Assembly (NCBI RefSeq): GCF_003173735.1
Contig: NZ_CP029551.1
Location: 1,479,501-1,543,500, forward strand
Length of the DNA stretch: 64,000 nucleotides
From: Methylobacterium radiodurans
GTDB lineage: Bacteria; Pseudomonadota; Alphaproteobacteria; Rhizobiales; Beijerinckiaceae
Reading direction: 5' to 3'
The notes beneath the pieces were generated by a model, which saw only the letters and a program-made list of their open reading frames with translations, did no database searches and was not told the DNA's origin. Shown piece after piece: positions 16,207 through 24,730 of this stretch (position 1 is its first letter; each line of letters starts with the position of its first letter). The translations under genes were made by a program, and so were the position numbers.

Positions 16207-17043
16207 ATGCCCGGAATCCATCCGAATGCACGGACGACCCCGGCCGTTCGGACCGAGATCGCAACTTCGAACGAGAGCCCGAGTGTCCTCGCCCGGCGCT
16301 ACGGCGTCTCGACCGAGACGATCCGCAAGTGGCGCAAGCGGGGTGCCGACGATTGTCAGGATCGACCGGCCAGGCCAAGGAAGCTGCCCTGGAAGGCGAC
16401 GGAGGCGGAGCGCGCCATGGTCTGCGCGGTGCGCCGTGCCACCGGCTTCCCGCTCGACGATCTGACGGCGGTCGTCACGCAGTTCCTGCCTCACCTCAAC
16501 CGCGACGCGGTCTACCGCATCCTGAAGGCCGAGGGTCTGAATCGGCTGCCGCAGGCCGAGCGCGGCCGCCGCCCCGTCAACGCGAGCGGCCAGGGGACGG
16601 GCCGGGTCAGGTTCGACGTCACGCCTCTGGCGACGGACGAACCGGATGGCGGACGCTTCCTCTACGTGGCCGTCGATCACGCCGCCCGCTGCGCCCACCT
16701 CGCTCTCAAGGACGATGAGACGACCGCGAGCGCCGTCGGTTTCCTGAAGGAGGCCCTGGAGGCGTTCCCGTCGCGGGTCACCCACGTCCTCACCGATCAC
16801 GACTCGTGCTTCGCCGCGCACGCCTTTACGCGCGCTTGCGATACCCATGCGCTGGAACACCGCCGGATCGTCCGGGCGGACGCCCAGCGCTCCGGCGCCA
16901 GAGGATTCTCTGCTGCGATGGACGCCGGTTCGGCGCACGCGCCCGCGTCGCAGCAGGAGTTCGGGGCGGTTGTCGATCGCAGCGCGATCGGGGGCGGCCC
17001 TAGGGCTTGTGCCATGAGCCTTGGATTACGAAGAGCGCCGTAG
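16207..17043 (+). pseudogene. IS481-type transposase, 3' part lost
   Basis: DDE-type transposase that would move an IS481-family element. The N-terminal helix-turn-helix is intact (LARRYGVSTETIRKWRKRG). It is followed by LPWKATEAERAMVCAVRRAT, LPHLNRDAVYRILKAEGLNR, then the catalytic core start VRFDVTPLATDE, FLYVAVDHAARCAHLAL and THVLTDHDSCFAA, supplying two acidic residues. After EHRRI (about 16867) the sequence stops resembling the family: the expected NGMVERFNG-type block with the third catalytic residue is absent and the frame runs into unrelated sequence ending near 17043. It is therefore probably inactive. It sits between two glycan-modifying gene groups and may mark a rearrangement. Confidence 0.75.
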
Positions 17044-17205
17044 CGTTCCGCCACGGCCGTCGTGCTCTGAGCCGATCTGCATTCGCATCGGCGGCCTACT
17101 CCGGCATTGCGGTCGAGAACGATCCCTGATCGAGAGGGTTCGGGCGCCGTCGCCTCCGCCCCTCCGGCTTCCTCTTCCGACGTCGATGTGCGTGAGCGGG
17201 GCCGA

Positions 17206-17817
17206 TCAGGCCGAGGCTTGGACGGCGGCGTGCTCCCGCGTGAGCGGGCCGTCGAGGCCCTCGGCGCGCAGGAAGGCCTTCAGGGCGTGTCGGTCCTGCT
17301 CCCACCAGCGGCTCGCCTCCAGGCGCGCGATCGTGGCCGCGTCGAAACGGTCGCGCAGCGGCCGGGCGGGTGCCCCGGCGACGATCGCGTAGGGCGCGAC
17401 CGGTCGCGTCACGACCGCCCCGGCCCCGATGATCGCGCCCCGGCCGACGCGCCCGACGCCGGGCGCCACGATGGCGTTGTGGCCGAACCAGACGTCGTCC
17501 TCGACCACCACCGGTGTCCGCGTGACCTGATCCGCGTCGACGATGCCGAAATGCCGGTCGTACAGGAAGGGATGGGTCGAGACCCGGTCGATCGGGTGGT
17601 TGGCGTCGAGGATGCGCACGGACCGGGCAAAGGAGCAGTACCGGCCGATCCGGCTCCCGGGCGGGATGCGCCAGCGATCGAAGCACCCGTAGGAGTAGAG
17701 CCCGACCGCGATGTCGTAGCGCTCCCGGAACTGCGCGCGCAGATACGCGCTCTCCATCTCGGCGTGCCGCATGCGCGGCACCACGTACCGGTCGAAGACG
17801 CGATTTGGGATCCGCAT
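17206..17817 (-). CDS. CatB-like hexapeptide O-acetyltransferase
   Basis: 203 residues from the ATG at 17815-17817 (MRIPNRVF); a TTG 14 codons upstream is less likely. Left-handed beta-helix acetyltransferase: VGLYSYGCFDRWRIPPG, IGRYCSFARSVRIL, NHPIDRVSTHP with the catalytic-type histidine, DDVWFGHNAIVAPGVGRVG and GAIIGAGAVVTRPVAPYAIV. The C-terminal RWWEQDRHALKAFL helix is typical. It probably acetylates a sugar on a surface polysaccharide. It is transcribed away from the IS remnant and downstream of the FkbM gene (168 nt gap). It is a paralogue in style of the gene at 13994-14890. Confidence 0.87.
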   Translation of the reverse strand: MRIPNRVFDRYVVPRMRHAEMESAYLRAQFRERYDIAVGLYSYGCFDRWRIPPGSRIGRYCSFARSVRILDANHPIDRVSTHPFLYDRHFGIVDADQVTRTPVVVEDDVWFGHNAIVAPGVGRVGRGAIIGAGAVVTRPVAPYAIVAGAPARPLRDRFDAATIARLEASRWWEQDRHALKAFLRAEGLDGPLTREHAAVQASA

Positions 17818-17985
17818 GGTACCCGTCGTCGGCTGCGTGGTGGATCGGTTGCCGCGCAAGGGGCGACGGTTGTCGGCCCGGCGCGCGAGGGGGCTTCGAC
17901 CGCGCGCAGTGACTGCCGGCCTCGCAATCCCCGCACCCTATCACGGTCCCGTCGCCTCTCCGAAGAGGCTCGAGGGCGGGCGCCC

Positions 17986-18834
17986 TCAGATCTGCAGCGA
18001 GACCAGCTTGTCGCCGGAGATCGCGAGGTCGCGCGGGAACTGGGCCGAGAAGGCGGCGAAGGTTCGTGATGTCTGCTCGCCGGGCAGCATCCAGTCGTGC
18101 GGCTCGAGGAAGATGACCGGAAAGCGGTTGATCGACGCGGTGTCGCCGCCGAAGACTTCCTTCTCGTGTCCCTCGATGTCGACCTTGAGCACGAACGGAA
18201 AACAGCCTGGAAACTGCCCGACGATGCCGGCAACCGTGCAGGTCGTGATCGTGCCGACCACGCGCGCATCGTCCCGAGCGTTTCCCGCCGACGGGGCGGT
18301 CCCCTGCATCCTGTAGGCATCGTTGCCGAGCCCCGCGGGTTGCACGATGGCGAGCCCCTGGTCGGCGCTGCTGTGCAGGGCGGCCTTGAGACAGTGCACC
18401 CCGTCGAGCCCGTCCAGATTCTTCTGCAGGAGCGCGAAGTTTTCGTCCTGCGGCTCGATCGCCACGATGGTTGCGTCCGGATATCGCAACTTGAAGTAAA
18501 GGGCCGTGACGCCGACATTCGCGCCGGCGTCGATGATCAGGGGCCGCCGGCCCGCCCGTCGCCCCGCCTGCAGGAAGGCCTCCGCGCGCGCCTCGAAGGA
18601 CGCGCTGGGCAGCTCGAATTCCCGCCGCTGGAACGCTTCGAGGATCGATATCTTCGAGATGCCCGAACGGCACTCGAGAACGCGCGCCGGCTGGCCTTGT
18701 TCGACCATCACGCGCACACGATCGAAGATGCCTTTGTAGATGAACTTCCGGGATAGGTACGTTTTAATCTTGTCGATGAGTAAGGAATCTTTTTTGGCCG
18801 AGCGCTGAGCTCCGATGGCTATCGGGAACATCAT
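17986..18834 (-). CDS. FkbM-family methyltransferase
   Basis: SAM-dependent O-methyltransferase of 282 residues. FkbM members often methylate sugars in exopolysaccharides and glycolipids. The core contains RPLIIDAGANVGVTALYFK (SAM motif I), IVAIEPQDENFALLQKNL, and the family hallmark FVLKVDIEGHEKEVF followed by FPVIFLEPHDWMLP. Adjacent ATGs at 18834 and 18831 start the gene; no good Shine-Dalgarno sequence is visible. The first 40 codons are AT-richer than the rest, as is the upstream stretch 18835-18960, hinting at acquisition with the neighbouring island-like patch. The substrate is probably a glycan made by the same locus, by context only. Confidence 0.85.
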   Translation of the reverse strand: MMFPIAIGAQRSAKKDSLLIDKIKTYLSRKFIYKGIFDRVRVMVEQGQPARVLECRSGISKISILEAFQRREFELPSASFEARAEAFLQAGRRAGRRPLIIDAGANVGVTALYFKLRYPDATIVAIEPQDENFALLQKNLDGLDGVHCLKAALHSSADQGLAIVQPAGLGNDAYRMQGTAPSAGNARDDARVVGTITTCTVAGIVGQFPGCFPFVLKVDIEGHEKEVFGGDTASINRFPVIFLEPHDWMLPGEQTSRTFAAFSAQFPRDLAISGDKLVSLQI

Positions 18835-19004
18835 TGTTCTGACCCATGATTGCGTTGGCAGGATCCAGGTGTCGACTCGACCTGTGCAGGACTTTGCGCA
18901 GGACAGATCCCGTTAAGCAAACGTCATGCCGCGCAGGCGTTTTGCTGGCCGTACTGCTTAGCTGGCTGGTTTGTGAGGCTGGCAGGCCGGCACGCGGCCG
19001 GGGA

Positions 19005-19685
19005 TCAGGCGTCCGGTAGCAGCCCCGCGAGATCCGCCAGCACCGCCGCCGGCTGGAGGTCCGCGTACTCGTCGGGAAGGCCCTTGCGGTTGATCCAGGC
19101 GCAGCGCAGCCCGAAGGCGGTGGCGCCCGCGATGTCCCAGCGGTTCGAGGAGCAGAACAGCACGCGGTCCGTTTCCGCGCCGGCCTGCTCCACCGCCCGG
19201 GCATAGGCGGCGGGCGACGTCTTGAAGGTCTGTGCGGCATCGACCGAGAGCACGGCGTCGAGGTGCTCCCGCAGCCCCGCCGAGGCGACGGCGCGGGCCA
19301 GCATCGCGGCATCGCCGTTCGAGAAGATCGCGGTCCGCAGGCCCCGGGCGCGCAGGCGCGCCAGCACGCCCTGCACCTCCGAGTAGGCGTCGAGGTCGCG
19401 GTAGGCGTCGAGGAGACTCTCGCGCAAGCCGCGGTCCACCCGCGGATGCAGGGCGAGCGCGTGGTCGAGGGCGGCTTCCGTCAGGTCCCAGAAGCTGCGG
19501 TAGCGCCCGGCAAGCCCGAGCACCCAGCTGTATTCGAGCTGCTTGTTGCGCCAGACCTCCGAGAGATGGCCGGCGTCGGGCCCGATCGCCTCGGCGTGGC
19601 GCTGCACCGCCGCGTGCACGTCGAACAGGGTGCCGTAGGCGTCGAACAGCACCGCGTCCGTCTCGGCCAGAAGATCTCGGGTCAT
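19005..19685 (-). CDS. Haloacid dehalogenase, type II (L-2-haloacid dehalogenase)
   Basis: 226-residue HAD-superfamily hydrolase. The nucleophile Asp is D15 in AVLFDAYGTLFD. The second motif is TAIFSNGD, the lysine region is TFKTSPAAYARA, and the type II dehalogenase triad Ser-Asn-Asp is present in FCSSNRWDIAGA. WRNKQLEYSWVLGLAGRYRSFW contains the Arg and hydrophobic pocket residues of true L-2-haloacid dehalogenases, so hydrolysis of 2-haloalkanoates to 2-hydroxy acids is a better guess than a phosphatase role. It is monocistronic, 76 nt before the M20 peptidase stop, and transcribed on the same strand. Confidence 0.9.
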   Translation of the reverse strand: MTRDLLAETDAVLFDAYGTLFDVHAAVQRHAEAIGPDAGHLSEVWRNKQLEYSWVLGLAGRYRSFWDLTEAALDHALALHPRVDRGLRESLLDAYRDLDAYSEVQGVLARLRARGLRTAIFSNGDAAMLARAVASAGLREHLDAVLSVDAAQTFKTSPAAYARAVEQAGAETDRVLFCSSNRWDIAGATAFGLRCAWINRKGLPDEYADLQPAAVLADLAGLLPDA

Positions 19686-19761
19686 GGCGGGGCTCCGCGG
19701 TCGGGGCCCCGGATGTGGGGCGGGCCCGGCGGCCCGCCAGAGGATCGCTCTTACGGTCGCC

Positions 19762-21015
19762 TCAGCGGGCAGCCTTGCCCGAGAGCTGCATGACGAGGCG
19801 CGTCGCGAGGTAGAGGCGCGGGGTCAGGCTGTCGAGCACCGCGAACTCATCGGGGCTGTGATAGCGCCCGCCGACCACGCCGAGGGATTCGAGCACCACG
19901 GGCTTGGCCGGGCTGTCGGGCTGGAAGGCGTAGGCCGCGTCCGTGCCGCCGCCGATCTCGACGAGCTTCAGGTCGCCGCCGACCTCGCGGTAGATCGCCT
20001 GCGCCGCCTCGCCGAGCGTGCGCGTCGCCGAGTTCACGGGCAGCGGTGGGCGGCCCTTCGCCAGCTCGAACGTCACCTGCGTGTCGGGGACGCGGTGCGT
20101 CTCGGTGATCTTGCGGGCCTGCTCGAGGACGCGGTCGTATTCCGAAGCCTCGAAGTAGCGCATGTCGCCCTCGGCCTTGGCCTGATCGGGGATGATGTTC
20201 GGCTTGGTGCCGCCCGAGACCACCGTCCAGTTCAGGCTCGTGCCCTTCGGCTTGTCGCCGAGATCCTGCAACTGCAGCAGCTGGTGGGCGAGTTCGGTGA
20301 CGGCGTTGCGGCCGGATTCCGGCGCACCGCCCGCATGCGCCGAGCGGCCCTTCACGGTGAGGCTCGCGTAGTTGATGCCCTTGGTGGCGATCGTGGCGGC
20401 ATCGACCGCCTCATCCGCGAAGGTCGGCTCGAAGGAGAGCACCGCGTCCTGGCCGGCCGCGACCTCGCGGATCACGTCCCGCGAGCCGCGGGAACCCCGC
20501 TCCTCGTCCGGGTTGAACACCACGGTGATCTCGCCGAACCCGGTGAACCTCATCTGCTGCAGGGCGGCCAGCGTGTGCAGGATCATGGCGATGCCGGCCT
20601 TGGCGTCGGCCACGCCCGGCCCGTAGGCGCGCCCGTCGCGCTCCGTGTAGGGGCGCTTGCCCGCCTCGCCCTCGCCGAAGACCGTGTCGTAGTGCACGAG
20701 CAGCATCAGCTTGGCCGTGCCCGATCCCTTGATCCGGCCGATCAGGGTGTTGCCGCCGAAGGCCGGGGCCGGGCGCGTCTCGACCGTCGCCCCAAGCGTC
20801 TCGAGGCGCGTGCGCAGGATCGCCTCGACCGTGTTGAGGCCGGGCACCTGGCCCGTGCCGGTATCGACGTTGACGATTTCGGCCAGCGTCGCGCGCAGCG
20901 GCTTGTCCTGCGCCTTCACGGCGGCGAGCACGGTCGGGTCGGGCTCCGCGGCAGCGGCGGGCGCTGCCGCCAGCGGCAGGAGCGCGAGCGCGGCGAGGGC
21001 GAGGCGTCGAGTCAT
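19762..21015 (-). CDS. M20 family metallopeptidase (glutamate carboxypeptidase/CPG2-like), exported
   Basis: 417 residues from the ATG at 21013-21015, which follows AAGGAG at good spacing; the open frame further upstream is only read-through of another gene's antisense. The signal peptide is LALAALALLPLAAAPAAAAEP. Di-zinc ligands of the M20 family are all visible: His in LLVHYDTVF, Asp in GPGVADAKAGI, Glu-Glu in FNPDEERGSRGS, Glu in LSFEPTF and the late His in GRYHSPDEFA. KGINYASLTVKGRSAHAGG marks the dimerisation domain. It should cleave C-terminal glutamate or similar residues from peptides or folates in the periplasm. The exact substrate is unknown. Confidence 0.9.
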   Translation of the reverse strand: MTRRLALAALALLPLAAAPAAAAEPDPTVLAAVKAQDKPLRATLAEIVNVDTGTGQVPGLNTVEAILRTRLETLGATVETRPAPAFGGNTLIGRIKGSGTAKLMLLVHYDTVFGEGEAGKRPYTERDGRAYGPGVADAKAGIAMILHTLAALQQMRFTGFGEITVVFNPDEERGSRGSRDVIREVAAGQDAVLSFEPTFADEAVDAATIATKGINYASLTVKGRSAHAGGAPESGRNAVTELAHQLLQLQDLGDKPKGTSLNWTVVSGGTKPNIIPDQAKAEGDMRYFEASEYDRVLEQARKITETHRVPDTQVTFELAKGRPPLPVNSATRTLGEAAQAIYREVGGDLKLVEIGGGTDAAYAFQPDSPAKPVVLESLGVVGGRYHSPDEFAVLDSLTPRLYLATRLVMQLSGKAAR

Positions 21016-21119
21016 GGATCTCCTTGCGGTTGAGTGAGCCAAGGCCGGCGCAACCAACGCCGCCCCGGGCGCGGAGGCAAGGCTGGGCCGGGACGGCGCG
21101 CGGGGTTTTATCCGCTCTG

Positions 21120-21851
21120 TCACCCGCCGAAGCGCTCGGTGCGGATGCGTCCCGGCGCGATCCCGGCCCCCAGCAGCAGATCGGCGGCGGCGGCGACGAA
21201 GGGGTTCGAGCCGCAGACGAAGACGTGCGCCGGGTTTCCGAGATCGGCGAGCGCTTCCGCGACCGCCTCCGCGTCGATGCGCCGGCCCGCGCCCTCCCGG
21301 GTGGTGAGGAGACTCAGCCCGAAGCCCCGCTCGTCGCGGGCGCGGGTCTCCAGCTCGGCCAGCGCGATCGCCTCGGCCCGGCCGCGCACGGAGTAGATCA
21401 GCCGGCAGGGCACCTCCGGCGCGGCCAGCGCCCGCAGGCGCAGCATGGCCAGCAGCGGCACCACGCCGGAGCCGCCGCCGACGAGGAGCAGCGGGCCGCC
21501 ATCCTCGGGGCCCCAGACGAAGGCGCCGCCGATCGGCCCGCGCAGCTCGATCGCGTCGCCGACCGCGGCCACCTCGGCGAAGAAGCCCGAGACCTCTCCG
21601 TCGGGCAGCGCCTCGATCATCAGCTCGATCGTGCCGCCCGCCTCCGGGGCCGACGCGATGGAGTAGCTGCGCTGGGCCTGGTAGCCGTCCTCGGCGGTCA
21701 GCCGCAGGTCGACGTGCTGGCCGGCCCGGAATCGATCCGCGAAATCGACCGCGAGGCGGAAGCTCTTGACCCTCGGGGTGACGGGCGCGACCGCGGTGAT
21801 CGGGGCCTCCCGCCACGCGGTCCAAGGCAGGGATGCATCGGGTTCAGTCAC
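21120..21851 (-). CDS. Ferredoxin/flavin reductase-type oxidoreductase (FNR family)
   Basis: 243 residues. An FAD-binding barrel (RSYSIASAPEAGG, the RxYS flavin motif) is followed by an NAD(P)-binding half (LLLVGGGSGVVPLLAMLRL, HVFVCGSNPFVAAAADLLL). There is no C-terminal 2Fe-2S domain, so electrons must go to a partner protein. The GTG start at 21849-21851 overlaps the 3' end of the molybdopterin oxidoreductase gene by 8 nt, so the pair is translationally coupled, and the flavoprotein probably exchanges electrons with the molybdoenzyme. Donor and acceptor are not known. Confidence 0.87.
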   Translation of the reverse strand: MTEPDASLPWTAWREAPITAVAPVTPRVKSFRLAVDFADRFRAGQHVDLRLTAEDGYQAQRSYSIASAPEAGGTIELMIEALPDGEVSGFFAEVAAVGDAIELRGPIGGAFVWGPEDGGPLLLVGGGSGVVPLLAMLRLRALAAPEVPCRLIYSVRGRAEAIALAELETRARDERGFGLSLLTTREGAGRRIDAEAVAEALADLGNPAHVFVCGSNPFVAAAADLLLGAGIAPGRIRTERFGG

Positions 21852-22461
21852 CGTCGAAACGCTGCTCGCGCCACGGGTCGCCGTACATGTGGTAGCCGCG
21901 CAGCTCCCAGAACCCGGCCTCGTCCTTCTGTGTGAAGCGCAGGCCCTTCACCCACTTGGCGCTCTTCCAGAAGTAGAGGTGCGGCACGAGGAGCCGCGCC
22001 GGGCCGCCGTGGTCCGCCGGAATCGGCCGTCCGTCGTAGTGGGTCGCCACCATCGCCCTGCCGCCGACGAGATCGGCCACCGGCACGTTGGTGGTGTAGT
22101 CGTCGTAGCCCTCGGCCAGCAGGAAATCGGTCGGCGCCGCGATGCCGGCGGCGGCCATGAGGTCGTCGAAGCTCACGCCCTCCCAGGCCGTGTCGAACTT
22201 CGACCACTTGGTGACGCAGTGGATGTCCCCGCTCCAGCGCGTGCGCGGCAGGGCGCCGAACTCCTCCCAGGACCAGGAGCGGATCGGTCGCGCGCCCTCC
22301 CGCAGGGTGAAGCGCCAGGTGGCGGGATCGACCGGCGGGTTGGGGCCGATCTGCAGGACGGGGAAGTCGTCGGTCAGGTACTGCCCCGGGGGCAGCCGCT
22401 CGCGGGTCGCCTCGGGCGGGCGGCGCCCGGTGAAGCCTCGTGTCGCCAAGCCGGCCTCCAT
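21844..22461 (-). CDS. Sulfite-oxidase-like molybdopterin oxidoreductase, cytoplasmic
   Basis: 205 residues of the oxidoreductase molybdopterin-binding domain. The molybdenum ligand is expected to be C82 in WSGDIHCVTKWSKFDTAWEG. Other family stretches are YTTNVPVADLVGGRAMVA, DHGGPARLLVPHLYFWKSAKWV and a terminal WELRGYHMYGDPW. Unlike MsrP (YedY) there is no Tat signal peptide, so it should act in the cytoplasm. It is the first gene of a two-gene unit with an FNR-type reductase. The physiological substrate (sulfite, S-oxide or other) is unknown. Confidence 0.88.
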   Translation of the reverse strand: MEAGLATRGFTGRRPPEATRERLPPGQYLTDDFPVLQIGPNPPVDPATWRFTLREGARPIRSWSWEEFGALPRTRWSGDIHCVTKWSKFDTAWEGVSFDDLMAAAGIAAPTDFLLAEGYDDYTTNVPVADLVGGRAMVATHYDGRPIPADHGGPARLLVPHLYFWKSAKWVKGLRFTQKDEAGFWELRGYHMYGDPWREQRFDGD

Positions 22462-22561
22462 GCTCGCGGATGATCCGCCCGTTCCAAGTCGGTTCGGCTT
22501 TCCGCGTCAAGCGCGCTACGGTCCGGCGCGACCGAAGTTCCCGAAACGCACCGAGGCACCG

Positions 22562-23314
22562 ATGGGCGAGGCCCCCTTCAAGGACCACTTCTCGGCGGCC
22601 GCCTCCGGCTACGCGGCGCACCGCCCAACCTACCCGGCGGCGCTCGCCGCAACGCTGGCCGAACTGGCGCCGGGGCGCGGCCTTGCCCTCGATTGCGGCT
22701 GCGGCAACGGACAGCTCGCCCGGCTGCTGGCCGAGCCCTTCGCGCGGGTCGTGGCAACCGATGCGAGCGCGGCGCAGATCGCCGAGGCCCCGCCGCACCC
22801 ACGGATCGACTTCCGGGTCGCGCCCGCGGAGGCGAGCGGGCTTCCGGGCGCGAGCGTGGACCTGATCACGGCAGCCCAGGCCGCGCACTGGTTCGACCTG
22901 CCGGCCTTCTACGCCGAGGCGCGACGCGTCGCGCGGCCGGGCGCGGTGCTGGCGCTGATCTCCTACGGCGTCCTCCACTTGGACGGGCAGGCGGAGCAGG
23001 TGCTGCGGCATTTCTACACGCGGGTGGTCGGGCCCTACTGGCCGCCCGAGCGCGCCCATGTCGAGGCCGGCTACCGCACCCTGCCGTTCCCCTTCGCGGA
23101 GCTGCCCGCGCCGGACCTCGCGATCGAGGCCGCGTGGAGCCTCGACGATCTCGTCGGCTATGCCGGCACGTGGTCGGCGCTCCGCGGAGCCGAGGCCGCC
23201 CTGGGCACGAGCCCGCTACCGGACTTCGCGCGGGACCTCGCTGCCGTCTGGGGCCCGCCGGAGGCGCGCCGGCGCGTGCGCTGGCCCCTGTCCTTGCGCC
23301 TCGCGCGCCTGTGA
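22562..23314 (+). CDS. Class I SAM-dependent methyltransferase (methyltransferase domain 11)
   Basis: 250 residues. Begins MGEAPFKDHFSAAASGYAAH, a start common to SAM methyltransferases acting on small molecules. Motif I is ALDCGCGNGQLARLLAE; later motifs are VVATDASAAQI, IDFRVAPAEASGLPGASVDL and TAAQAAHWFDLPAFYAEARR (the trans-aconitate-methyltransferase-like subgroup). The C-terminus is WP-rich (VGPYWPPERAHVEAGY). It is divergent from the molybdoenzyme gene. The substrate cannot be inferred. Confidence 0.88.
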   Translation: MGEAPFKDHFSAAASGYAAHRPTYPAALAATLAELAPGRGLALDCGCGNGQLARLLAEPFARVVATDASAAQIAEAPPHPRIDFRVAPAEASGLPGASVDLITAAQAAHWFDLPAFYAEARRVARPGAVLALISYGVLHLDGQAEQVLRHFYTRVVGPYWPPERAHVEAGYRTLPFPFAELPAPDLAIEAAWSLDDLVGYAGTWSALRGAEAALGTSPLPDFARDLAAVWGPPEARRRVRWPLSLRLARL

Positions 23315-23427
23315 TCCGGCAGCCCGAAACCGCCGCCGAAGAATTGCCCCAAAAGCAGGGCTGTTCTCGCGGAGAAGCCGGACGCCCGTCGGAGAATCAG
23401 TGCGGCCGGTCCAGAGGACAAGCCAAG

Positions 23428-23733
23428 ATGGTTCGCAGTCTCGCAATCGCCCTCGTCGTCGGGGGTCTCGTCGCCGCACCGGCCGCCCAGGCCCGCGACG
23501 GCATCGGTCCCGGCGGGGCCGCGGCTCTGGGCGTGCTCGGAGGTCTCGCGGTGGGCGGTGCGCTCGGCGCCGCGGCGGCCGACCCGTACTATCCTGGCAA
23601 GCCGGTCTACCGCGCCCCGCGGCCGGTCTATGTCGAGGAGGAGGTCGTCGGCCCGGTCTGCCACTTCGAGCGCCGCCGCTACATCGACGCCTACGGCGAC
23701 GTCTACTTCCGCCGCGTGCGCGTCTGCGAGTAG
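23428..23733 (+). CDS. Small exported glycine-rich hypothetical protein
   Basis: 101 residues with a clear signal peptide (VRSLAIALVVGGLVAAPAAQA) and a glycine-zipper-like hydrophobic segment (GGAAALGVLGGLAVGGALGAAAA). A Tyr/Pro-rich stretch and a C-terminal part with two cysteines (VCHFERRRY, RVRVCE) follow, possibly disulphide-bonded in the periplasm. Such proteins are common in Methylobacterium-type genomes and have no known role. It is convergent with the EamA permease gene, 6 nt apart. Confidence 0.75.
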   Translation: MVRSLAIALVVGGLVAAPAAQARDGIGPGGAAALGVLGGLAVGGALGAAAADPYYPGKPVYRAPRPVYVEEEVVGPVCHFERRRYIDAYGDVYFRRVRVCE

Positions 23734-23739
23734 GCGGTC

Positions 23740-24660
23740 TCAGCCCCGGTCGCCATGGGCGCCGCTCTGCGGCCGGGGCGTGACGATCTCCTCGGGCGGC
23801 AGGACCGGCGGCGCGCCGCGCGGGCGCAGCCGCTCGGCGCAGGCGATGCCGCCGAGCACCAGCGCCAGCGCCAGCGCGTCCGCGCCGTCGAAGGGCTCGC
23901 CCAGGATCAGCACCGCGAGCCCGGCGCCGAAGATCGGCACGAGGTTCACGAAGAGGCCGGCCCGGTTGGGGCCGATCATCTCGACGGCGGTCAGGAAGGT
24001 GAGCTGCGCCGCGAGCGAGGGGCCGAGCGCCACGTAGGTGACGATCGCCCAGCCGGCGGCTGTCGGCCAGAGCAGGCGGCCCGCCGCCCATTCGGCGGCG
24101 AGCGGCGGCAGCGAGGTGACGAAGGCCGCGCCCGCGAGCGCCGCGAAGAAGGCGAGGGCCGAGACCTTCGGACGCGTCGCCAGCGCGACCGTGTAGCCCG
24201 CGTAGAGCAGGCAGGCGACCAGCATCAGCACGTCGCCGCGGTTGAAGGCGAGGGTGCGCAGGATGTCGAGGTCGCCATGCGAGGCGGCGACGCCCGTGCC
24301 GACCAGCGTGATGCCGACGCCGAGACCCTGGCCCCAGGAGACCGGCTGCCGGTAGGCCAGGAAGTTCAGGATCAGGACGAGCACCGGGATCGCCCCCTGC
24401 AGCAGGGCGATGTTGACCGCGCCCGTATAGGCGCCGGCGGCGTAGAACAGGCTCGCGTAGACCGTGTAGCCGATCGCGCCCATGGCGAGGATGCGGCCCC
24501 AGTGGCGCCGCAGGGTCTCGCGATCCGCCATGACGTGGCGCCGCGCGATCGCCGCGAGGATCACGCAGGGAAAGAACCAGCGCAGGGTGGTGAGGGCCTG
24601 GGGGGAGACCTGCCCCGGTGCCCAGCGGGCCGCCACCGCGTTGCCGGCCCAGACCAGCAT
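23740..24660 (-). CDS. EamA/DMT-superfamily permease
   Basis: Ten-helix inner-membrane exporter of small metabolites, made of two EamA repeats. The first spans about residues 1-125 (LVWAGNAVAARWAPGQVSP, ALTTLRWFFPCVIL), the second about 140-285 (ALATRPKVSALAFFAAL, VNLVPIFGAGLAVLILGEPF). The ATG at 24658-24660 would cut the first helix; the frame continues upstream through AYLLLLFT to a possible CTG start at 24721-24723, just beyond the infA stop, which would restore a full first helix. The true start is therefore uncertain. It lies downstream of infA on the same strand. Confidence 0.87.
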   Translation of the reverse strand: MLVWAGNAVAARWAPGQVSPQALTTLRWFFPCVILAAIARRHVMADRETLRRHWGRILAMGAIGYTVYASLFYAAGAYTGAVNIALLQGAIPVLVLILNFLAYRQPVSWGQGLGVGITLVGTGVAASHGDLDILRTLAFNRGDVLMLVACLLYAGYTVALATRPKVSALAFFAALAGAAFVTSLPPLAAEWAAGRLLWPTAAGWAIVTYVALGPSLAAQLTFLTAVEMIGPNRAGLFVNLVPIFGAGLAVLILGEPFDGADALALALVLGGIACAERLRPRGAPPVLPPEEIVTPRPQSGAHGDRG

Positions 24661-24730
24661 CGTGAACAGGAGGAGCAGGTAGGCGCGGCCCGCCCGGGAG
24701 CCGGCCGCGGCGGGCGTGCTCAGCGCGGGC

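Noticed and set aside
17021..17205. Possible second IS fragment after the broken transposase
   Set aside because: I could not identify inverted repeats or transposase motifs here; calling it an element would be a guess.
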